Of a DNA stretch of 64,000 bases, positions 58,401 through 64,000 are shown piece after piece. The stretch comes from Nymphaea colorata. Taxonomy: Eukaryota; Streptophyta; Magnoliopsida; Nymphaeales; Nymphaeaceae. The position numbers and the translations under genes were made by a program. Within the stretch, counting starts at the first letter, position 1. Each line of letters opens with the position of its first letter. The stretch is taken from positions 930,001-994,000 of the forward strand of contig NC_045144.1 of the NCBI RefSeq assembly GCF_008831285.2, read 5' to 3'. The notes under the pieces are model-generated. The model did not search any database, was not told where the DNA came from, and saw only the letters and a program-made list of their open reading frames with translations.

Positions 58401-58780
58401 ATGAAGGCTTTCCCGATGGATTTTTTCAAAAACAATGGTAAATAGTAGAAGATTTGGTGAGCAGAACTATCATAGAGGGGCCAGTTTGGAAACTGCTTAT
58501 TTGAATTGGATATTTCCACTAATAGTTTAGGATAATTTTTGTATAGTCTTGAAATCTAATAGTGTAGCATGGTAGTAATCGCTGCAGAAATTTGCAACGG
58601 GCCATAATCTGCCTGCTCACATCAGGGTTGTCTGTAGAAGTGGTATCCTTGCTCTCTGAACAAGAGCGGTGGTGAACTGAGTGTCTGTGCTGCTCGTTTG
58701 TTATTTTTTTTAGTCATTCATTCTTTCAACTTTAATGGAATAGGGTGATCCTACAACCCGTTTTTCCTTAAAAAAAATAA
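55476..58780 (+). mobile_element. LINE (L1-type) with ORF1, partial ORF2 and 3' tail
   Basis: ORF1 remains include a DUF4283-like region at 55783-56160 (YLVISKWESG, ASSVPIWDCLPDMHI, EKLIGGHWVAEDN) and a CCHC knuckle CIRCGISSHCEGAC near 56300-56340. ORF2 remains include an endonuclease start (VVLWNARGLSS near 57025), RDFNSV near 57432, a middle part with KLDKIRKGLCRWRRNALEK, FFLSMVKRMVQKRRL and an RT-entry GHEGFPDGFF near 58398. At about 58475 it jumps straight to the family's 3' end, so the RT catalytic core is deleted. The tail ends in an A-rich stretch near 58767-58780. Many stops are present. Confidence 0.85.
58478..58600 (+). repeat. LINE 3' untranslated repeat, second copy
   Basis: GGGGCCAGTTTGGAAACTGC and what follows match 54730-54850 with few changes, including ATTTGAATTGGATATTTCC and the block ending TAGTGTAGCATGG. 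Confidence 0.85.
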
Positions 58781-59532
58781 ATCTTTGGCTATAAATGTGG
58801 CCAGCTGATTTAAGTTATATACACACACACAGATGCATGCACACACATTCTCTCTATAGACTTAAAACGATATTTTTTAGGATTCACTAGAAAAATGAAA
58901 AGAGAAAGAGAAAAGTAGGTGAGCGGAAAAAAGATTGATAAAAACTCAACCCAAAAGTGGGGATGTTTATGTTTTCTGATCGCAATAATCCACCATAGAA
59001 ATTATTAAAAAAAGAAGAAAGTTAAACCGTAGGGAACAAGAGTAACACATTAATACAAGACATACGTGATTTGACAATATGCTTACACCCATGGGCAAAG
59101 GAGGAGCACGATTCTACTATTAATCAAGTCAAATAGAGGCTACAACAAGGCAATACAGTAAAATCCCTCAAGACCCAAATGGGCAATGCCCTGGAGGGAA
59201 TAGCAAGAAAGAGGGAACTGAAGAGAATGAGATAATACATTTCTCTCTCTCAAAAGGGAAAAATATAAGCTAATACCTCAAGAAATAGCCTCTAAATCAA
59301 AGATGGAGCCTTTGTCGTAAATGGCGAGCCAAAATGCTTCTTTCTGCTTTTCTTTCTCACTTTTTTCCCAAGAAATAAACCCCCAGACCCTAATTTGTAA
59401 AAGGAAGAGTGCCTTTATGGTTCCCTTTCTTTTCATAACTCACATCATTAGACTTATTTCATTAAAGACTCAAATGTGGAAAATATTTCTCTTATGTGGG
59501 TTCAAGGTACACCTAACAAATCTCTTCGAATA
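58781..59532. other. Unassigned AT-rich DNA
   Basis: No gene or element is recognised. Short simple repeats such as (AC)n near 58822 are present. Confidence 0.5.
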
Positions 59533-59862
59533 AAATCGTACCTGACATCAATATGTTTTGTCATCTCATGATACATCTAATCTTTGGTCAAGTGAATGAC
59601 ACTTTGACTATCGTAATAAATAATCAATTTTTCTTGACTAATACAAAGTTTAAGATAACATGCCCCTCAACCAAATACATTTTTTAATTGCCTCAATGAT
59701 TGCTATATATTTGGCCTTTGTGTAGATAATACAATAGTAGACTATAAAGTAGTTTCCCAACTGATGGCACAACTTTCAAGAGAGAAAATCAAGCCAATAA
59801 ATGATCTCCTCCTATCAAGGCTACTTGCATAATCTGAAATCAACATATCCAACCAAGCTATC
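59533..59862 (-). mobile_element. Ty1/copia RNase H fragment, minus strand
   Basis: The minus strand contains YASSLDRRRSFIGLIFSL-like, SCAISWETT, STQRPN, LIIYYDSQSVIHFT and KHIDV-like pieces, the order of copia RNase H. Its 59533-59680 part matches 43908-44056 closely, so both derive from one family. It ends about 30 bases from the plastid-derived insert. Confidence 0.82.
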
Positions 59863-59890
59863 ACTGTTCATACCAAAGTCTCTAATGTAT

Positions 59891-60250
59891 CATCCTCCTC
59901 TATCTGTTGCAGGTCGAGGGTTCCTTCTCCTTCCCCTTTTTCAAACCCCGATTCGTATTTTTCATATAGAAATTTCTGATCAACGATAGAACAAGATCCA
60001 TTTTGCATCATATCTAACTGATTCCTTGGTTCGGACCGAAGAAGCAATGTCACTCGATCATTATCAAACTGACTGCATTCTGTCCTGAAATGACCTGACC
60101 CAATAGGGAAATCCCAATTTATTGGGCCTTTCGATAAAATCAAATAGATTGCCATGAGGGCGCCATAGTCTAGGAGCCCAAAGAATCTACTCCACTGCTT
60201 GCCTATGGCCTTTTCAGGAGATGATCTATCTACTAACAACATTAATTGCA
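59891..60250 (-). pseudogene. ycf2: Nuclear copy of plastid ycf2 fragment (NUPT)
   Basis: The minus strand encodes about 120 uninterrupted codons that I recognise as part of plastid Ycf2: [91 protein letters not shown] and [13 protein letters not shown]. Similarity ends abruptly on both sides in nuclear repeat DNA. Ycf2 is a plastid-encoded, more than 2000-residue AAA-like protein of the import motor complex, so this 0.36-kb piece cannot be functional. The lack of stops and the high similarity suggest recent transfer, with a few changes such as Gln for the usual Pro after EPRN. Confidence 0.93.
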
Positions 60251-60643
60251 TGCGAAATGTCAAGTCTAGTACAAACCATCACATAATAATGCTGAGTCAG
60301 GCAGGCCATAACAACACTAGTTGTATCCTTCTTCAAGCTGTAGCTGTAAGATCTTCTTTTCCAGGCTCCGAGTCTACTTTTGCTTTTTCTGTTTTTCTTT
60401 GGTAGTTAAATATACTGGAAGAAGGACTTGTATAAACCAAGTGATTTGACAGTCCTTTTGGCAAAGGTTGAAGAATCTGAGGTATAACCTTCTACATAGT
60501 TGACTATTTGCCTTTTCTTTAACTTATACATGAGATATTTACTCCTTTTCCCAAATTCAATTGGTCAATGCGTTTGCAGTCGTTTTTTGCTTTATCTTAT
60601 TCTGTTTTATTTTCTCTATTATAGGTTCTTCCATCTTTTGCAG

Positions 60644-61727
60644 GTGAAATACAAAGGAGTGAATGCCTCAGATCTCTGAGGGATATTTCCCTTGCACTTG
60701 CTGAGATGCCTGCACGTGGTGATCTAACAGGTGATGTCTGTCACTCGGCAGATGGTTACCATCTCAATGTTAAAGTATATGAGAAGCTGCTATTTAGTGT
60801 TTTTGACATACTGGACAAGGGCAAGCTTGCTGAGGTTTTCTTCATACTGAAATCGTTGGCAATGGTTAGATGGCTGAACAAGACTAACTGCAAATATTTC
60901 ATTTCTCATCTCGTTTTCACAGGAAGTAGGAGATTCTTGAACTCTTGAAATCAATCTGGCAAATTCTAGGAATCACAAGGACTATCCATGGTATATGCTA
61001 TGCTTGGGTCTTATTTCAGCAGGTATCTCTTTGTAACATATCTTTTGCTTCTGTTGAAATGACTTTTTTTGCATCTACTTGTTTCAGTTATGGGAGTGTG
61101 CTGCAGTATCCAAGTTGTTGCATTGTGATATGTTTTGAAAATGAAACTTCTAGAAAAAAGGTTTCTTTCTTTGACTTTCTCTTTTTCTCAACCAAAGCTT
61201 TGTAGAAAATGGAAGAAATATACTCCGTTTTAATTCATATTTTTATGAGGCCCTATTTTTAGTGACATTGAATTTGTTATCATGAATACTGAGAGGCCAT
61301 ATATTATCTTTGAGAAGTTTGAATTATGAAACTTTCAAGCATGACATTAATTGTTGAGAAGTGTTTTTCTTTTACCTTTATCAATCCTGTTGTTCTTTAT
61401 GCAAACATTTAGAAACAATTGATGTTCCTTTTGTTGTCACATTTTTTTGATTCTACTGCAACTAATGTAATGTTTTTCATATTGGCTTTTGTTATAACAG
61501 TTTATCATAACTGGTGAACAACGGCTTCTACAACATGCCACTGAAATGCTAAGAAAGATTCCACTAAAATAACAGCGAAGTATGCAGGAAAAGTTTTGAA
61601 AGGCCTCTGTTTTCCAATCGAAGGAGAAATAGGGAATCAAGAATTAACATTTATGCATTCTGTCTTGTCACCTATAAAGCAGTGAGCTGATAAGCGTTTG
61701 GAGGATAATCATTGCCATTTTTTTGAG
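60644..61727 (+). pseudogene. PATROL1-like MUN-domain (DUF810) pseudogene, three exons
   Basis: Exon 60644-60834, after TTTTGCAG, reads ECLRSLRDISLALAEMPARG, DLTGDVCHSADGYHLNVKVY and EKLLFSVFDILDKGKLAE. Exon 60923-61022 reads EILELLKSIWQILGITRTIH and CYAWVLFQQ, ending at GTATCT. Exon 61501-61727, after TAACAG, reads FIITGEQRLLQHATEMLRKI, then PLK. This is the conserved middle of plant PATROL1/unc-13-like proteins, which tether exocytic traffic such as delivery of proton ATPase to the plasma membrane. Damage: a small deletion at the start of exon 2, TAA at 61570-61572 in place of Glu, a frameshift at about 61597, and TGA at 61683-61685 where Trp is expected. Exons on either side were not found. 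Confidence 0.92.
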
Positions 61728-61899
61728 GTTAGTCTCTGCTTAGAATGACTCGGTGATTGTATCTCTGAATATGATGGTTGTTGATGAACATACATCGTCA
61801 AATACAGGAAGATATTGAGCATGATTATGATAAATCTTAGAGGATTTATAATAAAGCTGCTAAGAGATAGATTGTGCTTGTTCCTAGCCCTTTTGGGGA

Positions 61900-62232
61900 A
61901 GGAACAGAATTTGCTGGGGCAGGTGGGGATCTACCAAGCCAGGAGTTCGAGCCCATGTGAGAGTGGGCTGAATTGTTATAATTGGTATCTGGTTCAACAC
62001 TGGACCTGCGGTCTTATACGCATAGACATGGTGCCTTAAGGGAGATGAAATTGAAAGTTTAATTCTACATCTAAGATTTTGAAAAACCTTGAAGGATTGA
62101 TACGAATGCTAGCTAAAAAATAGATTGACCATTCAGGGGAGAAACTAAAACTATTAGGGGGGTGGGTTGGGTCCACTAAACCAGGAGCCCAAACCCATGT
62201 AGTAATGGTTTATGTTGTTGGAATTTTAGATG
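61900..62232. repeat. Two related SINE-like blocks
   Basis: 61905-62000 and 62145-62232 share a pattern of G-rich start, a CCAAGCCAGGAG/CTAAACCAGGAG block, TTCGAGCCCATG/CAAACCCATG and TTGTTATAATTGG/TTGTTGGAATTTT. The first contains AGTTCGAGCCC, close to a tRNA B-box, so a degraded tRNA-derived SINE is possible. Identity is modest. Confidence 0.35.
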
Positions 62233-62340
62233 ATAGAAAACATGTATTCTAATTGATTGGTGAATTTAGGTAATCACAGTTGGAGCTGATCCAGCTTTCG
62301 AATGGTTGTGAATTTTATCTTATTTGGGAACTTGATTAAG

Positions 62341-63435
62341 AGAGTTGTGATGTCCAGTGGTGCTGTTTCTTTGGATGATGTTGGACTGGATCAAGTCAGC
62401 ATTGATTATGTTCTCAACTGTGCCAAGAAAGGTTAGGTGACAAAAGATTTATACCGATTCAACTTCTGCAGCCATAAGAGAAAGAAAAAACTTCTTGAAG
62501 GGTGTTTGTTCCTGTTTCTTTTTGGAGCTTTTAGGAACTTGCTCTTGTTGCAGGGGATGTGCTGCAATTATCAAAAGTAATCAGAGACCATTATGAAAAA
62601 GTCATCCTTCCAGCGACTTGTACACTAATTAGACCATATTCTAATTAATTGACTTGTAGTCTTTTGTAGCTTCTCAATCTGTTTGAAGCATTTAAATGAA
62701 GTATTTTGATGGATAAATGTACTAACAAGTGCCTATAAGTAGATAAGTAGACAAACATATCTCTGAACAAACAAGCAAACAAATAAGTAATGTTTGTGTT
62801 TATGTGTGCATGCATGTGTGTGTATATGTCTACTTCATTTTCCAATAAGCTGACAAAGCAATTTAGACAGGCTTAAGTGCTGACTGTGTTACATTGGTCT
62901 TGAAGTGATCCTGTCAATAAACATAACTAGTTCTGCGACCATCTTTATTTTCTTTTCTTCTACAATATTTTTTTCAAATCAAACCTTTTTTTGTGGTGTT
63001 TATTACATTTTGATGGATATGAAACTTCCTTCCAGGGTAAGAAGCTTCTTCTCCCACAGTCTGTCAATAACTGAAATTTGCATAGTTTTTTACGTATTTT
63101 CTTGTTCTTTTTGTTTTTTATAGTTTGGGAAATGCTTTTTATTCATTTTTCAATCTGGAAGCTTTTGGTTTGATTTGTGTGTTCTTTTGCATAATGCAGC
63201 CATTTATCATTTTATGCTTGTAAATGAAGGGCGCTTCAGCAGAAGAACTGTTTTACTTACTAGGGCAGAACAGTTAAGATCACCTCCGTCACCGTCCGCA
63301 CCTCTAGTTCCTATTCATAGTGCCAGCACTATTGTGACAAATCTTACAAAGTCACAGTCCTTCATTCACCACCAGTTCAGGAGTTAACAATAGATGATAT
63401 TGAGGATATTGATAATGAATATGACAATGCTTGAC
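62341..63435 (+). pseudogene. Possible exon remnants of an unidentified gene
   Basis: A block at 62341-62432 reads VVMSSGAVSLDDVGLDQVSI, then DYVLNCAKKG, before a possible donor. After TTGCAG at 62549-62554 the sequence continues GDVLQLSKVIRDHYEKVILP. A further block at 63200-63435 includes a Ser/Pro-rich stretch (RSPPSPSAPLVP) and, in another frame, an acidic end ELTIDDIEDIDNEYDNA with a stop. The pieces look coding and could be the C-terminal exons of one gene with a proline-rich, acidic tail. I cannot name the family, and frameshifts are evident. They lie downstream of the PATROL1-like remnant but need not belong to it. Confidence 0.4.
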
Positions 63436-63483
63436 TTAATCAACTCAAGGTTGTAAGACGTCAACGAAATGATGCTCAACTTG

Positions 63484-63486
<3 letters not shown>

Positions 63487-63516
<30 letters not shown>

Positions 63517-63538
63517 TATATGGGGAGAGAGAGAGAAA
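63487..63538. repeat. Compound microsatellite (TA)n(CA)n(GA)n
   Basis: TA, CA and GA dinucleotide runs follow one another over about 50 bases. Confidence 0.9.
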
Positions 63539-63862
63539 AATAGAGTTGTTGAGTGGTCTATCCAGTCATATTTTGTTTACAATTTTTTAAAATTAATTAT
63601 ATAGATGTGTTCTTCATGTCTAAAACTATAAAAACCAACACAAAAATTGTAGTTTTTGGATATACAAGATTAGTTTTATAAGCTAAAAACTTTAACTGCT
63701 GATTATTATACTTCTATAAATCTTAGCCACACACTTACATTGTCATTTGTAGATGGATTTATAATGTTTTATTGACCAAGATCACATCCATAGTTGATTT
63801 TACCAGAAAAAGATTTAATCATAATTGTGACTAGGCTGTCCAGCTGGTTTCACTCATTCCTT

Positions 63863-63893
63863 ACACACACACACACACACTCTCTCTCTCTCT
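63863..63893. repeat. Compound microsatellite (CA)n(CT)n
   Basis: ACAC repeats pass directly into CTCT repeats. Confidence 0.9.
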
Positions 63894-64000
63894 ACAAATG
63901 AGAGTTACTTTGTGATATTATCGTGGAGCTGCTTAGGGATAGGCTTGTGTCTGGGGTTCGTCATGCATCGCTGGTCTGAAAGTCTTGTATTTTTTGTGTA

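Noticed and set aside
61905-62000. TTCGAGCCC box considered as part of a tRNA gene
   Set aside because: No cloverleaf can be drawn around it. At most it is a degraded SINE B-box.

Overview
The window is nuclear DNA from a flowering plant. Supporting signs are intron-split remnants of plant-specific gene families (LRK10L and lectin receptor kinases, a VAL/HSI2-type B3 repressor, a HAK/KUP potassium transporter, a PATROL1-like MUN-domain protein), a nuclear copy of part of plastid ycf2, dense Ty1/copia, LINE and large-LTR elements, and many (TA)n tracts. I cannot name the species. I found no intact host gene: every recognisable host coding region carries stops, frameshifts or truncations. This is a repeat-rich, gene-poor interval, and I see no operon-like or defence-system-like organisation.

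Layout. 1-27.5 kb is built from segmental duplications interrupted by a large retroelement. Segment A (1-3709) recurs at 23768-27474. Segment B (10122-11330), which carries a HAK/KUP pseudo-exon, recurs at 22556-23702. A 59-bp piece D (4262-4320) recurs at 22481-22540. Between D and B of the left copy lie about 5.8 kb with a broken LRK10L-type receptor kinase (kinase 5345-6212, extracellular domain 9556-10112, both minus strand). The right copy lacks this stretch. Between left B and right D sits a 10.2-kb minus-strand LTR element (11974-22150) with 2.8-kb LTRs, a tRNA-Met-type primer site and no recognisable pol.

27.5-35.2 kb: a truncated copia pol (27540-29162), an extreme TA-rich stretch (29600-30790), a VAL-like B3 pseudogene (minus, 31000-32252), a third diverged copy of part of A (33205-34305) abutting a CDR1-like aspartic protease pseudogene (34298-35085), a long (TA)n tract and a 100-N assembly gap (35230-35329).

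35.3-45 kb: a copia element with a 3' LTR (37977-38342) carrying seven 24-bp U3 repeats. It is joined directly to a lectin receptor kinase pseudogene (38343-39268). Then come a minus-strand copia 3' half with its own LTR (40447-42690) and several smaller copia and gypsy pieces.

44.5-58.8 kb: LINE territory. One LINE (44505-54850) is split by a structurally complete but mutated copia element (45465-50308; 300-bp LTRs, GAGTT target duplication) and by about 3.5 kb of unassigned DNA. A second LINE (55476-58780) keeps ORF1 and part of ORF2 but lacks the rest of its reverse transcriptase.

59.5-64 kb: a copia fragment, the ycf2-derived insert (59891-60250), a PATROL1-like pseudogene with visible splice sites (60644-61727), possible exon remnants of an unidentified gene (62341-63435), and microsatellites.
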